DNA of 64,000 bases from Tsukamurella sp. 1534 (GTDB lineage Bacteria > Actinomycetota > Actinomycetes > Mycobacteriales > Mycobacteriaceae), in the NCBI RefSeq assembly GCF_000312385.1, contig NZ_HE997628.1, forward strand, positions 375,963 to 439,962, in the 5' to 3' direction. Below are positions 9,045 to 18,799 of this stretch, piece by piece. The translations under genes and the position numbers were made by a program. The notes below the pieces were generated by a model, which saw only the letters and a program-made list of their open reading frames with translations, was not told the origin of the DNA and did not search any database. Numbering within the stretch: position 1 is the first letter of the stretch; each line of letters starts with the position of its first letter.

Positions 9045-10670
9045 CTACTCGACGTCGAGCTTGCCGCCGTTGTCCTGGACCTTCTTGATGGCCTCGAGCG
9101 CCTTCATCTCGTTCTCGTGATCGCGCTCGGCGTTGGCCTTCTGCTCCTCGATCGGGTCACCGCGGAGGAACGAACCGGTGCCGGGCTGACCGGCCGCACC
9201 CAGCTGGTTCGCCTTGGTCGGGACGACCGCGCCCTCGTACGGGAGCGGGACGGCGTGACCGTGATCGTCGACCGGGCCCAGCGGCTGGTGGAGCTCGATG
9301 AACTCGCCGTTCGGGCGGCGGACGATGATGCCCGTCTCGATGCCGTGCTCCAGCACCGCGCGGTCGGCGCGCTGCAGGCCGATGCAGAACCGGTAGGTCA
9401 GCCAGTACGCGACGGGCGGCAGGATGACCAGGCCGATGCGGCCGATCCACGTCATCGCGTTGAGCGAGATGTGGAACTTCAGCGCGATGATGTCGTTGAT
9501 GCACGACAGCGTGAGCACGATGTAGAACGACAGCGCCATGGCGCCGATCGCCGTTCGCACCGGCACGTCACGGGGACGCTGCAGGATGTTGTGGTGCGCA
9601 TCGTCGCCCGTGAGCTTCTTCTCGATCCACGGGTAGCTGAACATCAGGGTGACGATCACGCCGATGATGATCGCCACGAAGGCGGCGCCCGGGACGGTGT
9701 GACCCCAGAAGTACAGCTCCCAGGCCGGCCACAGGCGGGCCAGGCCGTCCGTCCACATCATGTAGATGTCGGGCTGCACGCCCGCGGACACCTTCGCCGG
9801 ATCGTAGGGGCCGATCGTCCACACGGGGTTGATCGTGAAGACGCCCGCCATGACGGCGATGATGCCGAAGGTGGCAGCGAAGTAGGCGCCGGTCTTGACC
9901 GCGAAGACGGGGAGGATGCGCACACCCACCACGTTCTCCTCGGTGCGGCCGGGGCCGGCGAACTGCGTGTGCTTCTGGTACCAGACCAGGGCGAGGTGGC
10001 CCGCGATGAGCGCCAGGATGATGCCCGGGAACAGCAGGATGTGCAGCACGTACAGGCGGGGGATCAGGAGCTCGCCCGGGAAGTCGCCCCCGAACAGCGC
10101 CCAGTGCATCCAGGTGCCGATCACCGGAAGGCCGACGACGATGCCCGACATGGCGGCGCGGACGCCGGTGCCGGAGAGCAGGTCGTCCGGGATCGAGTAG
10201 CCGAAGAAGCCCTCGAACATCGCGAGCAGGAGCAGCGCGCAGCCGATGACCCAGTTGGCCTCGCGCGGGCGGCGGAACGCGCCCGTGAAGAAGATGCGGG
10301 CCATGTGGATGATGATCGACGCCGCGAACATCAGCGCCGCCCAGTGGTGGATCTGGCGGACGAACAGGCCGCCGCGCACCTCGAACGAGATGTCCAGGGT
10401 GGTTGCGTAGGCGCGCGACATCGCGACGCCGTGCAGGGGCTCGTACGCGCCCTCGTAGTGGACCTCCGCCAGCGAGGGGTCGAAGAACAGCGTGAGGTAC
10501 ACACCCGAGATCAGCAGGATCACGAAGCTGTACAGCGCGATCTCGCCCAGCATGAAGGACCAGTGCGTGGGGAAGACCTTGTTGATCTGGCGGCGGATAC
10601 CGGCCGCGAGGTGGTACCGCGAATCCACCTCGTTGGCCTGGTGCCCGACGCGCTCGCCGAGTGTCGTCAT
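9045..10670 (-). CDS. qcrB: menaquinol-cytochrome c reductase cytochrome b subunit (QcrB)
   Basis: 541 residues from ATG 10670, which shares its A with the qcrA stop (TGATG); the frame remains open upstream but only inside qcrA. Eight or more transmembrane helices and the His pairs expected for the two b hemes are visible (HHW near the first, HMAR after it, HILL and GHLALV later). The Qo-site tetrapeptide reads PAWE. The C-terminus has the long hydrophilic extension seen in actinobacterial QcrB. It oxidises menaquinol in the bcc complex. Last gene of ctaE-qcrC-qcrA-qcrB. Confidence 0.96.
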   Translation of the reverse strand: MTTLGERVGHQANEVDSRYHLAAGIRRQINKVFPTHWSFMLGEIALYSFVILLISGVYLTLFFDPSLAEVHYEGAYEPLHGVAMSRAYATTLDISFEVRGGLFVRQIHHWAALMFAASIIIHMARIFFTGAFRRPREANWVIGCALLLLAMFEGFFGYSIPDDLLSGTGVRAAMSGIVVGLPVIGTWMHWALFGGDFPGELLIPRLYVLHILLFPGIILALIAGHLALVWYQKHTQFAGPGRTEENVVGVRILPVFAVKTGAYFAATFGIIAVMAGVFTINPVWTIGPYDPAKVSAGVQPDIYMMWTDGLARLWPAWELYFWGHTVPGAAFVAIIIGVIVTLMFSYPWIEKKLTGDDAHHNILQRPRDVPVRTAIGAMALSFYIVLTLSCINDIIALKFHISLNAMTWIGRIGLVILPPVAYWLTYRFCIGLQRADRAVLEHGIETGIIVRRPNGEFIELHQPLGPVDDHGHAVPLPYEGAVVPTKANQLGAAGQPGTGSFLRGDPIEEQKANAERDHENEMKALEAIKKVQDNGGKLDVE

Positions 10671-11851
10671 CAGTGCGTCGCCTCCCAGAAGGCCGGTCCG
10701 ACCTGTTCGATGAAGTCGCCGTTGGCGACCATGTAGCCCTGCTCGTTGACCGAGATCGGCAGCTGCGCGAGGGCACGGGCGGCGGGGCCGAAGACCGGCT
10801 TGCCGTACTCGAGCGCGTTGAACTGCGACTGGTGGCAGGGGCAGAGGATGCGGTTCGTCTGCTGCTCGTACAGCGAAGTGGGGCAACCGAAGTGGCTGCA
10901 CACCTTCGTGTAGGCCCAGTAGTCGCCGAAGTTGAAGCTCTCCTGGCCCTTGCGCTTGATCGCGCGGGCGCTGTCCTCCGGGCGGAGGCGGATGAGCATG
11001 ACCGGGTTACGGATGCCCTTGAGGCCGTGCAGCAGCTTGAGGCGCGACTCCTCGGTCTCGCCGAAGCCGTCCGACGCACGCCACGGGAAGACGGTCATCA
11101 TGCCGCCGGCGTCCATGTCCTCCGGCTTGACCAGCTTCACCTTGTACGGATCGCCCACGTCGTTGCGCAGGAACACCGGCTCGTGGTTCTGCTCGCTGCT
11201 GAAGTCGTTCTCCAGCGAGTTCCAGTACGGCGACCAACCGGTGTGCCACAGCGGCGACGCCTCGCGCTTGGCCCACGGGTTCTTGACCAGGCCGCCGAGG
11301 ACGCCGACCGCGGCACCGAGGCCGAGCACGCCCACACCGAAACCGGCCGAGGCCAGGATCATCTTGCGGCGGGGGAGCGTGGAGGTCTCGAGCGCGTCCT
11401 TGAACAGGGCGCTCGTGGTCAGCTTGTCGACCTTGGCCGAGCCGCCGGCGTCGTGCCGCTGCTGGACCGCGATCTCCTCGGGGATGAACTTCTTGGTGAA
11501 CAGCACCGCGCCGACGAACACCGACAGCAGCGAGAGGCCGCAGGTGATGCCGAGCATCGGGGTGTAGAGGGTGTACCACCAGTAGTGGTCGTCCTCCATG
11601 CCCTGGTAGTGCCAGGGCCAGAACAGGAACACGCCGAGGAAGGCGAGGGCGAAGACGCCGCCGAGCGTGAACGACACGGCGACCGAGCGCGCAGCGCGCT
11701 TCTCGGCGCGGGTGTCGTGCTCGGGCCAGCGCGGCTCGCGGTAGACCAGCTCGACACCGTCGAGGTTGGTACCGAGCTTCACCAGCTCGTCGTGGGACAG
11801 GCTGTCCAGTTCGTCGTCCGACGGGACGTTGTTCAACGGCTTGGCGGTCAA
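10670..11851 (-). CDS. qcrA: menaquinol-cytochrome c reductase Rieske iron-sulfur subunit (QcrA)
   Basis: 393 residues from TTG 11851, whose TTGA overlaps the qcrC stop and which has a GAGCAGG ribosome site just upstream. A frame-open ATG 57 bases further up would lie inside qcrC and is less likely. Three transmembrane helices occupy the middle, as in other actinobacterial QcrA. The C-terminal Rieske domain shows CSHFGC and CPCHQSQF, ligands of the 2Fe-2S cluster. It carries electrons from menaquinol to the cytochrome cc subunit. Confidence 0.94.
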   Translation of the reverse strand: MTAKPLNNVPSDDELDSLSHDELVKLGTNLDGVELVYREPRWPEHDTRAEKRAARSVAVSFTLGGVFALAFLGVFLFWPWHYQGMEDDHYWWYTLYTPMLGITCGLSLLSVFVGAVLFTKKFIPEEIAVQQRHDAGGSAKVDKLTTSALFKDALETSTLPRRKMILASAGFGVGVLGLGAAVGVLGGLVKNPWAKREASPLWHTGWSPYWNSLENDFSSEQNHEPVFLRNDVGDPYKVKLVKPEDMDAGGMMTVFPWRASDGFGETEESRLKLLHGLKGIRNPVMLIRLRPEDSARAIKRKGQESFNFGDYWAYTKVCSHFGCPTSLYEQQTNRILCPCHQSQFNALEYGKPVFGPAARALAQLPISVNEQGYMVANGDFIEQVGPAFWEATH

Positions 11852-12765
11852 TTCCTGCTCCCAACCCACATCGCGGCGCCGATGACGGCGATCATCCCGG
11901 TGGCCCACATCACCATGCCCTCAGCAGCGGGACCGAATCCGCCGATGGCGCTGCCGCCGGGAGACTGGGTCTCGCCCGCGTTCTTGATGAAGCCGATGAT
12001 GTTCTTCTTCTCCTCCTGCGACAGCTGGCGGTCCGAGAACTTGGGCATGTTCTGCGGGCCGGTCAGCATCGCGGCGTAGATCTCCTGCTCGTTCGCGGGA
12101 TCGAGCGGAGGCGCGAACTTACCGCCGGACAGGGCGCCGCCCCGGCCGGTGAAGTTGTGGCACGAGGCGCAGTTCAGGCGGAACAGCTCGGCGCCGGCGC
12201 CGAGGTTCTTACCGCGGAGCGACTCCTGGGCGATGACCCGGTTGCCGTTCTCGTCGCGCTTGATCGAGCCGTCCGGGTTGTACTCCCAGACGATCGACGG
12301 TCCGCCGCCGATCGACTGGATGTACGCGCCCATGGCGTCGATCTGCTTCGCGTCGAACTTGGCGGGCTTGCGCACGATCTGCGCCGAGTTGACGGTCGCG
12401 GGCATGCGGCCCGAGTGCACCTGGAAGTACACCGCCGCGTCGCCCACACCGACCAGGCCGGGGCCGCGGTCCTTGACGCCCTCGAGAGCGGCGCCGTGGC
12501 AGCTGATGCAGGACGTCTCGTAGAGACGCTTACCCTCGGCGACCTGGGCGGAATCGTCACCGTCGGCGACCGCGACCTGCGGGGTCGGGCTGAGCACGGT
12601 GGCGGCACCTCCGGCGGCCAGGAGGCCGCCCAGCAGCAGGGCGGCGCTGGTCACCTTCCGGCGCATCTTGCGCTGCTTGCGGGCCTTGCTCGCCTCGGCG
12701 ACGGGGCGCCCGGCACCGTCGGGCTCGCCTCCCTCGCTGGCGGGCTCAAAGTTGGCTGAACTCAT
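11848..12765 (-). CDS. qcrC: menaquinol-cytochrome c reductase di-heme cytochrome c subunit (QcrC)
   Basis: 305 residues with an N-terminal membrane anchor (about 38-60), two class I cytochrome c domains marked by CISCH (about 86-90) and CASCH (about 198-202), and a C-terminal transmembrane helix. The di-heme form replaces soluble cytochrome c in Actinobacteria and wires the bc1 complex directly to the aa3 oxidase. It overlaps qcrA by four bases and follows ctaE by 39. Confidence 0.97.
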   Translation of the reverse strand: MSSANFEPASEGGEPDGAGRPVAEASKARKQRKMRRKVTSAALLLGGLLAAGGAATVLSPTPQVAVADGDDSAQVAEGKRLYETSCISCHGAALEGVKDRGPGLVGVGDAAVYFQVHSGRMPATVNSAQIVRKPAKFDAKQIDAMGAYIQSIGGGPSIVWEYNPDGSIKRDENGNRVIAQESLRGKNLGAGAELFRLNCASCHNFTGRGGALSGGKFAPPLDPANEQEIYAAMLTGPQNMPKFSDRQLSQEEKKNIIGFIKNAGETQSPGGSAIGGFGPAAEGMVMWATGMIAVIGAAMWVGSRN

Positions 12766-12804
12766 CTGCTATCCCTCTGTGATGGCGACTGCTGATGGAA
12801 GTGC

Positions 12805-13419
12805 TTAACGGATGATGTAGATGACGGCGAAGAGGCCGATCCACACCACGTCGACGAAGTGCCAGTAGTAACTGACCACGATCGCCGAGGTCGCCTGAGC
12901 GGGCGTGAACTTGGAGACCCGGCTGCGCGCCAGGATGAAGATGAAGGCCACGAGGCCGCCCATCACGTGCAGGCCGTGGAAACCGGTGGCCATGTAGAAC
13001 ACCGAGCCGTACACCGACGAGCTGAGCGTCAGGCCCTCGTGGATCAGCGTCTTGTACTCGTTGAGCTGGCCCAGGATGAAGGCGAAGCCCATCAGGAACG
13101 ACACGAAGTACCAGATGCGGAACTTGAAGACGTCGCCGCGCTCGGCGGCGAACACACCGAGCTGGCAGGTGACCGACGACAGGATCAGCACGATGGTCGG
13201 CGGCAGGGCCGCGGCCAGGCTGATGTTGGCGTCTGCCGGGGGCCAGCCGTTCTCTCCAGCACCGGCTCGGGCCACGAAGTACATGGCGAAGAGCCCGGCG
13301 AAGAACATGAGCTCGCTCGACAGCCAGACGATGGTCCCGACGCTGACCATGTTGGGCCGGTTGAGTGAGTGCACGCGCTGGGTGATGGCTGTAGCTGAGG
13401 TCGGTGCGGCGCTAGTCAC
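12805..13419 (-). CDS. ctaE: cytochrome c oxidase subunit III (CtaE)
   Basis: 204 residues from GTG 13419, with five transmembrane helices and the subunit III pattern ([17 protein letters not shown], then FHGLHV and WHFVDVVW near the C-terminus). It leads the ctaE-qcrCAB operon. A CATACT hexamer lies six bases before the GTG, so the mRNA may be leaderless. Subunit I (ctaD) is not linked, as in mycobacteria. Confidence 0.96.
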   Translation of the reverse strand: MTSAAPTSATAITQRVHSLNRPNMVSVGTIVWLSSELMFFAGLFAMYFVARAGAGENGWPPADANISLAAALPPTIVLILSSVTCQLGVFAAERGDVFKFRIWYFVSFLMGFAFILGQLNEYKTLIHEGLTLSSSVYGSVFYMATGFHGLHVMGGLVAFIFILARSRVSKFTPAQATSAIVVSYYWHFVDVVWIGLFAVIYIIR

Positions 13420-13580
13420 CTCGCAAGTATGACCGGTCGTAGTATCGAATGCCTACCCGGGTCGCAGATTGGGCGCGTCGAATATCGCGGGCAGGCTCAG
13501 GGCCTCCCGCCACGTCCGATGAAGTGCCACGTCAAGGACCTTTTCGAGCCGCAGTCCGCTACACCGAAGGGAGCGTTGTC

Positions 13581-14012
13581 GTGCCCTACGACCTCAACGG
13601 GCGCCCCGAGCGCCGACCCCGCCTGCACCGGTTGCTCCGCCGCACCGTCGAAGAGTTAACGCCCGGGGACCCCGGTTTGGTTCCCGTGGCCGAATCGGAC
13701 GACGACACGGCGGCCGCCTCGGCGGTCCTCGACGCCTCGCCGGGGTTCGATCCGGAGGTGCAGAGCGTGCTCTGGCACCTCCTCGAACTTCCGGACGAAT
13801 CGGTCACCGAGGTGCTGCGTCTCGTGGCCCAGGACAACTACGAGCGGATGCCCGTCCCCGACGGGCTCGACGGAGCCGGGCGGCTCGCGGTCGCCCGGGT
13901 GCAGCGGGTCGACGCGCTGCACGTCTCGCAGGAGCGCTCGCGGATGGCCGGCGTCACCGCCCGGCACGGCGGGCGGGCGCTCCGCTGGCGGGTGCTCCAG
14001 ATACCCGGTTGA
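13581..14012 (+). CDS. hypothetical protein between ctaE and trpD
   Basis: 143 residues from GTG 13581, with GAAGGGA as ribosome site eight bases upstream; the frame extends further up, but that sequence reads as non-coding. The product is acidic, without signal peptide or membrane segments. It includes a helical block at about 50-90 (VLWHLLELPDESVTEVLRL). I do not recognise a domain. Its position between ctaE (divergent) and trpD (16 bases downstream, same strand) suggests a lineage-conserved protein, but no function can be proposed. Confidence 0.65.
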   Translation: MPYDLNGRPERRPRLHRLLRRTVEELTPGDPGLVPVAESDDDTAAASAVLDASPGFDPEVQSVLWHLLELPDESVTEVLRLVAQDNYERMPVPDGLDGAGRLAVARVQRVDALHVSQERSRMAGVTARHGGRALRWRVLQIPG

Positions 14013-14034
14013 TCGCCCCGATTACGCTATGGCC

Positions 14035-15081
14035 ATGGATTGGCCCACGGTTCTCACCGAGCTCACCTCCCAGCGCGACCTGAGCGTGGAGCAGGCGCAG
14101 TGGGCCATGGGCGAGATCATGAGCGACGGTGCCACCCCGTCGCAGATCTCCGCGTTCGGCGTCGCCATGAAGATGAAGGGCCCGTCGCCGGTCGAGGTGC
14201 GCGCCCTGGCCGACGTGATGCTGTCGCTGACCACCCCGGTGCCGTTCGAGGGCCGCGCCGTCGACATCGTCGGCACCGGCGGTGACCGCTCGCACTCCGT
14301 GAACATCTCCACGATGAGTTCGATCGTGGTGGCGGCCGCCGGGGTGCCGGTGCTCAAGCACGGCAACCGGGCCGCGTCGTCGAAGTCCGGCGGCGCCGAC
14401 TGCCTCGAGGCGCTCGGCGTCGCGATCGGGCTCGACGCGGACGGCGTCGCGCGCACGACCGCCGAACTGGGAATCGGCTTCTGCCTCGCCTCCGTCTTCC
14501 ACTCCGGCCTCCGGTTCGCGGGCGCCACCCGCAAGGAGATCGGCATCCCGACCGTGTTCAACGTGCTCGGCCCGCTCACCAACCCGGGCCGCCCGTCCGC
14601 CGGGCTCGTCGGCTGCGCCTTCCCCGACCTCGCGCCCGTCGTGGCGCAGGCCTTCGCGGACCGCGGCGGCCAGGACCACGTCATCGTCGTCCGCGGCGAC
14701 GACGGCCTCGACGAGTTGACCACCACGTCGACCACGACGGTGTGGCGCGTCCAGGAGGAGGGCGTCGGCGTCGAATCCGTCGACCCCACCCGGCTCGGTC
14801 TCGCCCGCGTGTCGCTCGACCAACTGCGCGGCGGCGACGCGGCCGCGAACGCCGCCATCGCGCGGACCTTCCTGGCCGGCGAGCCCGGCCCGGTGCGCGA
14901 CGCCGTGCTGCTCAACTCCGCCGGCGCCGTGGCCGCCTACGAGGGGCTCGTGGCGGGGGAGACCGTCGAGGACTCGCTGGCGGCGCACCTGCCGCGGGTC
15001 GCGGAGGCCGTGGACTCCGGCGCGGCGGCCGCGCTGCTCGACAAGTGGGTCGGCCTGAGCCGGGAGATCGCGGGCGCGTGA
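14035..15081 (+). CDS. trpD: anthranilate phosphoribosyltransferase (TrpD)
   Basis: 348 residues from ATG 14035; an in-frame ATG two codons upstream (14029) is possible. The later one is preferred because a TACGCT -10 hexamer (14023-14028) would start the mRNA exactly there. Family motifs: DIVGTGGDRSHSVNIST, KHGNRAASSKSG, and HSGLRFAGATRKEIG with NVLGPLTNP. It transfers phosphoribosyl to anthranilate in tryptophan synthesis. It is detached from other trp genes here, as Rv2192c is in M. tuberculosis. The following gene overlaps by four bases. Confidence 0.95.
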   Translation: MDWPTVLTELTSQRDLSVEQAQWAMGEIMSDGATPSQISAFGVAMKMKGPSPVEVRALADVMLSLTTPVPFEGRAVDIVGTGGDRSHSVNISTMSSIVVAAAGVPVLKHGNRAASSKSGGADCLEALGVAIGLDADGVARTTAELGIGFCLASVFHSGLRFAGATRKEIGIPTVFNVLGPLTNPGRPSAGLVGCAFPDLAPVVAQAFADRGGQDHVIVVRGDDGLDELTTTSTTTVWRVQEEGVGVESVDPTRLGLARVSLDQLRGGDAAANAAIARTFLAGEPGPVRDAVLLNSAGAVAAYEGLVAGETVEDSLAAHLPRVAEAVDSGAAAALLDKWVGLSREIAGA

Positions 15082-15551
15082 GCGACGACGATCCGGGCCT
15101 CGCCCGCATGCGAGCGGACGCCGAGGCCCGCGGGCTGCCGGTGACGGTGCGCGCCCGGCCCGCCGCCCGCAGCCTCCCGGAGGCCGCCGAACTGATGGGG
15201 ATGGCACCGTCGAACCTGGTGAAGTCCCTGGTCGTGCGACGGGGCGAGGGCGAGTACCTGTTCGCCCTGGTGCCCGGCGACCGGTCGATCGCCTGGCCCA
15301 AGCTGCGCGCGGTGATCGGGGTGAACCGGCTCGCGATGCCGCCCGCCGGCGAGGCGCTCGAGGCCACCGGATACGAGCGCGGGACCATCACGCCCGTCGG
15401 CGCCCGGGGTGATTGGCCGGTGTACGTCGACACCCGGATCCCGGGAGGGACAGTCGCGCTCGGCGCCGGCGCACACGGCTACAGCGCGGTCATGGAGGCC
15501 GACGACCTGGTGGCCGCGTACGGCGCGATCGTCGCCGACATCGCCGATTGA
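15078..15551 (+). CDS. YbaK/ProX-type aminoacyl-tRNA deacylase
   Basis: 157 residues from GTG 15078, which overlaps the trpD stop (GTGA). The YbaK/EbsC fold signature is present: a conserved Lys in NLVKSLVVR, ALVPGDRSI, and the C-terminal GERGTITPVG-like and DTRIPGG stretches. Members hydrolyse mischarged aminoacyl-tRNAs such as Cys-tRNA(Pro); the exact substrate cannot be read from the sequence. Translational coupling to trpD is implied by the overlap. Confidence 0.85.
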   Translation: MSDDDPGLARMRADAEARGLPVTVRARPAARSLPEAAELMGMAPSNLVKSLVVRRGEGEYLFALVPGDRSIAWPKLRAVIGVNRLAMPPAGEALEATGYERGTITPVGARGDWPVYVDTRIPGGTVALGAGAHGYSAVMEADDLVAAYGAIVADIAD

Positions 15552-15648
15552 CGGCGGCCGGCGGACCCGCGCGAAACGCGCGGGAGTGGAAAGTATGCAC
15601 ACAAATCCCGTTCCGCCGGATCGGGCGCGCGGGCTCCCTAGACTCCGC

Positions 15649-16503
15649 ATGGTGAGTGCCCGAACCGTTTCCCCGCAGATCGCCCGCTCCTGGCTCCTCG
15701 TGCCGGCCTCGCACCCCGAGGACTTCTCCAAGGCGCAGGCCAGTGAGGCCGACGCCGTGATCATCGACCTCGAGGACGCCGTCGCCGCCAACGACAAGAG
15801 GCAGGCCCGGGCCGACACCGTCGAATGGCTCACCACGGGGCACCGCGCCTGGGTGCGCATCAACGACGCGTCGAGCGATTTCTGGAGCGAGGACTGCGCC
15901 GCCCTCAAACAGTGCGAGGGGCTCGAGGGCGTCATGCTCGCGAAATCCGAATCGTCCAGTCACCTCGACGACACCGCGGACCGGCTGCCCGACGGTACGC
16001 GGATCCTCGCCCTCGTGGAGACGGCGCGCGGGATGCAGAACGTCGCGCAGATCGCGTCCGCGCCATCGACCTTCCGGATCGCCTTCGGCACCGGCGATTT
16101 CAAGCGGGACACCGCGGCCGGCGACGATCCGGTGGCGCTGCTGTACGCCCGCTCGCAGCTGGTGATCGCCTCCCGCGCGGCCCGGCTGCCCGCGCCGATC
16201 GACGGGCCGACCCTCAACATCGCGCACCTGCCGACGGGCACCGCGCACGCCAAGGAGATGGGGATGTCGGGCAAGCTCTGCCTCACGCCCGACCACGCCG
16301 CGGTGATCAACGAGGGGCTCAGCCCCGCCGAGAACGAGATCGCCTGGGCGCACGGGTTCATCGCGGCGTTCGAGCAGTCCGGCGGCAAGATCACCGACGG
16401 CTCCGATCTGCCGCGGCTGGCCCGCGCGCAGAAGATCGTGCAGCAGGCCGAGGACTTCGGTATCGAGGTGGACGCCGCCGAGGTCAGTCACAGCGGGTAC
16501 TGA
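15649..16503 (+). CDS. CitE-like HpcH/HpaI family lyase
   Basis: 284 residues from ATG 15649; GTG 15652 fits better a leaderless start from the TAGACT hexamer at 15639-15644. Features of the CitE/malyl-CoA lyase TIM-barrel group are visible: RSWLLVPASHPEDFSKA at the N-terminus, a metal-site block DAVIIDLEDAV, LVETARGM, and FGTGDFKRD. The C-terminal lid found in true malyl-CoA lyases is short. A C-C lyase or thioesterase on CoA-linked hydroxy acids is likely; the substrate is not determinable. Confidence 0.85.
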   Translation: MVSARTVSPQIARSWLLVPASHPEDFSKAQASEADAVIIDLEDAVAANDKRQARADTVEWLTTGHRAWVRINDASSDFWSEDCAALKQCEGLEGVMLAKSESSSHLDDTADRLPDGTRILALVETARGMQNVAQIASAPSTFRIAFGTGDFKRDTAAGDDPVALLYARSQLVIASRAARLPAPIDGPTLNIAHLPTGTAHAKEMGMSGKLCLTPDHAAVINEGLSPAENEIAWAHGFIAAFEQSGGKITDGSDLPRLARAQKIVQQAEDFGIEVDAAEVSHSGY

Positions 16504-16529
16504 CCCCGGCCCGGCAACGCCCGGGGCGG

Positions 16530-16805
16530 TCAGTTGCCGATGTCGAAGCCCGCGTCGACGTCCGCCGACGCGTACTCGCGGAAGGCGATGTGCGTAGAGG
16601 TGCTGACCACGCCGTCGAGGCGGTTGATCTTCTCGGTCACCACCGCGGCGATCTGATCGTGTTCGCGCACACGCACCTTCGCGATGAGGTCGATGTCTCC
16701 GGCGCACGAGTACACCTCGGAGACCCCGTCGATGTTCGCGACTTCCTGCGCGGTCTCGGGGATGCGGTGCACGTTCGCGTTGATGAGGACGATCGCGGTG
16801 ATCAC
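16530..16805 (-). CDS. stand-alone Lrp/AsnC ligand-binding (RAM) domain protein
   Basis: 91 residues from GTG 16805 covering only the alpha/beta RAM domain of Lrp/AsnC regulators (ITAIVLINANVHRI, then VSEVYSCAGDIDLIAKV). There is no helix-turn-helix, so it cannot bind DNA in the usual way and probably forms oligomers that sense a small molecule or modulate a full-length regulator. It lies 24 bases after the nuclease gene on the same strand and is probably co-transcribed. Confidence 0.88.
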   Translation of the reverse strand: MITAIVLINANVHRIPETAQEVANIDGVSEVYSCAGDIDLIAKVRVREHDQIAAVVTEKINRLDGVVSTSTHIAFREYASADVDAGFDIGN

Positions 16806-16829
16806 TGCGGGGCCTTTCGATTGCGGAGC

Positions 16830-18653
16830 TCACGCGGCGTGCGTGGTTCCCTCACTGTATTGCCTGTCCCGGTCGCGCGGATGCGCCGCGGCCGCACGCG
16901 CGTCCCGGCCGGCGGTGACGGCCCGGTCCGCCCATGCGAGCCACGGGCCCGCGCCGCAGGCCGGCTCGGCCCACTCGCCCTGCACGTCCACGATGCGGGT
17001 GCCGGGCCGCAGCGCCCACCGGCGCAGCAGGGAGGCCTCCTCGGGGCTCGCGCCGTGCAGTGTGTCGGCCGGGAAAAGCGTCTCCGGGACGTCGGGGGTC
17101 GACGGTGCGTTCGCCTCGTACGCCGTCTCCGCGCCGGCCCGGAGCCGGTCGAACACCGGCATCGGCGGCACCCCGCGCGGCGCCGTCCCGGCGGCCGCGA
17201 GGCGGCCGTGCCGCACGATCGAGAGCTCCCAGCCGCCGGCACCGTCGGGGTGCGCGAGCGAGAGCTCGGGCAGATCCGCGAACGCGAGCAGTGCGTGCGT
17301 GCGGGCGACAGACTCCACGAGCCGCGCCGTGCGGTCCCGTAACCGTGCGGCGGATTCGAAGAACTCCCGCTCGACGAGCGACTCCAGCCGGAGGTGCAGC
17401 GCCGCGAACACGTCCGGCGACCGGCCGGTGAGCGCCTCCGCCGCGTGCTCGGCCCGCCGCCGGTACAGGCCCGCGGGCTCGGGGACCGCGACGGCCGCGT
17501 GGCACCCGCCGAGGGGGCGCGCACCGTCGGGTCCCAGGGCGCACGCGTGCGCGGCCCCGGCCCGCAACTTCGACGTGCACGTCCGGAGGCCGCAGGCCTC
17601 GGCGAGGAGGTCGGCGACGTCCGCGGCGTCGGTGCGGGAGCGGATCGGGCCCAGACAGGGCGCGCCCGAAGGCGCCGCCCGGCGCACCACGAGCCGGGGG
17701 AACGGCTCGGCGGTGAGGTGGATCCACCAGCCGCGCTTGGGGTACTTGGACCGGCGGTTGTACGGGGGAGTGTGCGCCGCGATGAGCCGGAGCTCGCGCG
17801 CCGCGGCCTCGAGCGCGTGCGCGCACTCGACGTGATCGACCCGCTCCGCGAGCCCCACCATCTCCTTGATCCGGCCGCGCGTCTCCCCGGAGGTGAAGTA
17901 GCTGCGGACCCGGCGCCGCAGGTTGCCCGACGTGCCCACGTAGAGCACCTCGTTCCCGGGGCCGCGGAACAGGTAGACGCCCGGGCGCTCCGGCAGCGGA
18001 TCCGCGAGGGAGCGCTTGGCCCGCTGCTGCGGGGTGACGGCGGGCAGGTACCCGCGCAGCTCCGCGAGCGTGCGGATGCCGAGGTTGCCCACACGGCCGA
18101 TCAGCCCGTGCAGCACGTCCACGGTGGCCCTGGCGTCCTCCAACGCCCGGTGGTTGGGCGTGGTGTCCGCGCGGAACAACCGCGCCAGCTCGCTCAGCTT
18201 CACCGACGGGGCCTCGTCCCGGGTGAGCACGCGGCGCGCGAGCTGCACGGTGCACAGCGACTGCGGCTTCGGCCACGGCGTCCCGGTGGACGCGGCGGCG
18301 GCGCGGAGGAAACCGAGGTCGAACCGCGCGTTGTGCGCCACCAGGACCGCGCCGTGCGCGAACTCGAGGAACGAGGGGAGGACCGAGGCGATGGTCGGGG
18401 CCCCGGTGACCATCGCGGTGGTGATGCCCGTGAGGTGCGTGATGTGCGGCGCGATGCCGCAGCCGGGGTCGACCAGCGTGGCGAACTCGCCCAGCACCTC
18501 GCCGCCGCGCACCTTCACCGCGCCGATCTCCGTGATCGCGTCCCCGTTCCTCGGGGAGCCGCCCGTGGTCTCCAGATCCACCACGACGAACGTCACGTCG
18601 CGGAGGTCCGGGTCCGTGGCGCCGTTCTCGCAGTCGTCGAGGGTGAGCTGCAT
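16830..18653 (-). CDS. DEDDh exonuclease fused to GIY-YIG (UvrC/Cho-like) nuclease
   Basis: 607 residues. Residues about 20-190 form a DnaQ-like 3'-5' exonuclease with FVVVDLETTG (Asp-x-Glu), an HNARFDLGFL block (Asp) and NHRALEDARATVDVL (His and Asp of DEDDh). At about 235-320 follows a GIY-YIG domain (RPGVYLFRG, then VLYVGTSGNLRRRVRSYF). The remainder resembles the Rv2191 family C-terminus and has paired cysteines. Probably processes branched or damaged DNA ends; the in vivo substrate is unknown. A TACGTT hexamer six bases upstream of ATG 18653 suggests a leaderless mRNA. Confidence 0.9.
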   Translation of the reverse strand: MQLTLDDCENGATDPDLRDVTFVVVDLETTGGSPRNGDAITEIGAVKVRGGEVLGEFATLVDPGCGIAPHITHLTGITTAMVTGAPTIASVLPSFLEFAHGAVLVAHNARFDLGFLRAAAASTGTPWPKPQSLCTVQLARRVLTRDEAPSVKLSELARLFRADTTPNHRALEDARATVDVLHGLIGRVGNLGIRTLAELRGYLPAVTPQQRAKRSLADPLPERPGVYLFRGPGNEVLYVGTSGNLRRRVRSYFTSGETRGRIKEMVGLAERVDHVECAHALEAAARELRLIAAHTPPYNRRSKYPKRGWWIHLTAEPFPRLVVRRAAPSGAPCLGPIRSRTDAADVADLLAEACGLRTCTSKLRAGAAHACALGPDGARPLGGCHAAVAVPEPAGLYRRRAEHAAEALTGRSPDVFAALHLRLESLVEREFFESAARLRDRTARLVESVARTHALLAFADLPELSLAHPDGAGGWELSIVRHGRLAAAGTAPRGVPPMPVFDRLRAGAETAYEANAPSTPDVPETLFPADTLHGASPEEASLLRRWALRPGTRIVDVQGEWAEPACGAGPWLAWADRAVTAGRDARAAAAHPRDRDRQYSEGTTHAA

Positions 18654-18718
18654 GGGGCGAACGTACGGCGGAGCACTGACAGATTCCGGCGCGGAATCGA
18701 ACGTGCTCGCGAGAGAAC

Positions 18719-18741
18719 TTGTCGGTGGGCCCGCCTAGCGT
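18719..18741 (+). promoter_or_regulatory. PafBC / RecA-independent damage-type promoter (TTGTCGGTG-N8-TAGCGT)
   Basis: Matches in every defined position the RecA-independent mitomycin-inducible promoter of mycobacteria (TTGTCRGTG, eight bases, TANNNT), recognised with PafBC. Predicted transcription starts near 18748, on the plus strand towards the 74-codon gene at 18800. The same element, with an identical TAGCGT, occurs before the HNH gene at 34353. Confidence 0.8.
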
Positions 18742-18799
18742 CGCCGTCGACGAGGGCGACACCGCGCCTCGACGACGAATCGAGAGAGGTAACGCCGCC

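Noticed and set aside
13429..13659. 76-codon plus frame upstream of the trpD-side hypothetical gene
   Set aside because: Overlaps the better supported gene at 13581 in another frame, lacks a ribosome site and has no recognisable content.
18697..18712. TCGAAC-N4-TCGCGA as a second LexA box near the PafBC promoter
   Set aside because: Three of six bases in the right half disagree with the consensus; there is no symmetry beyond the left half.
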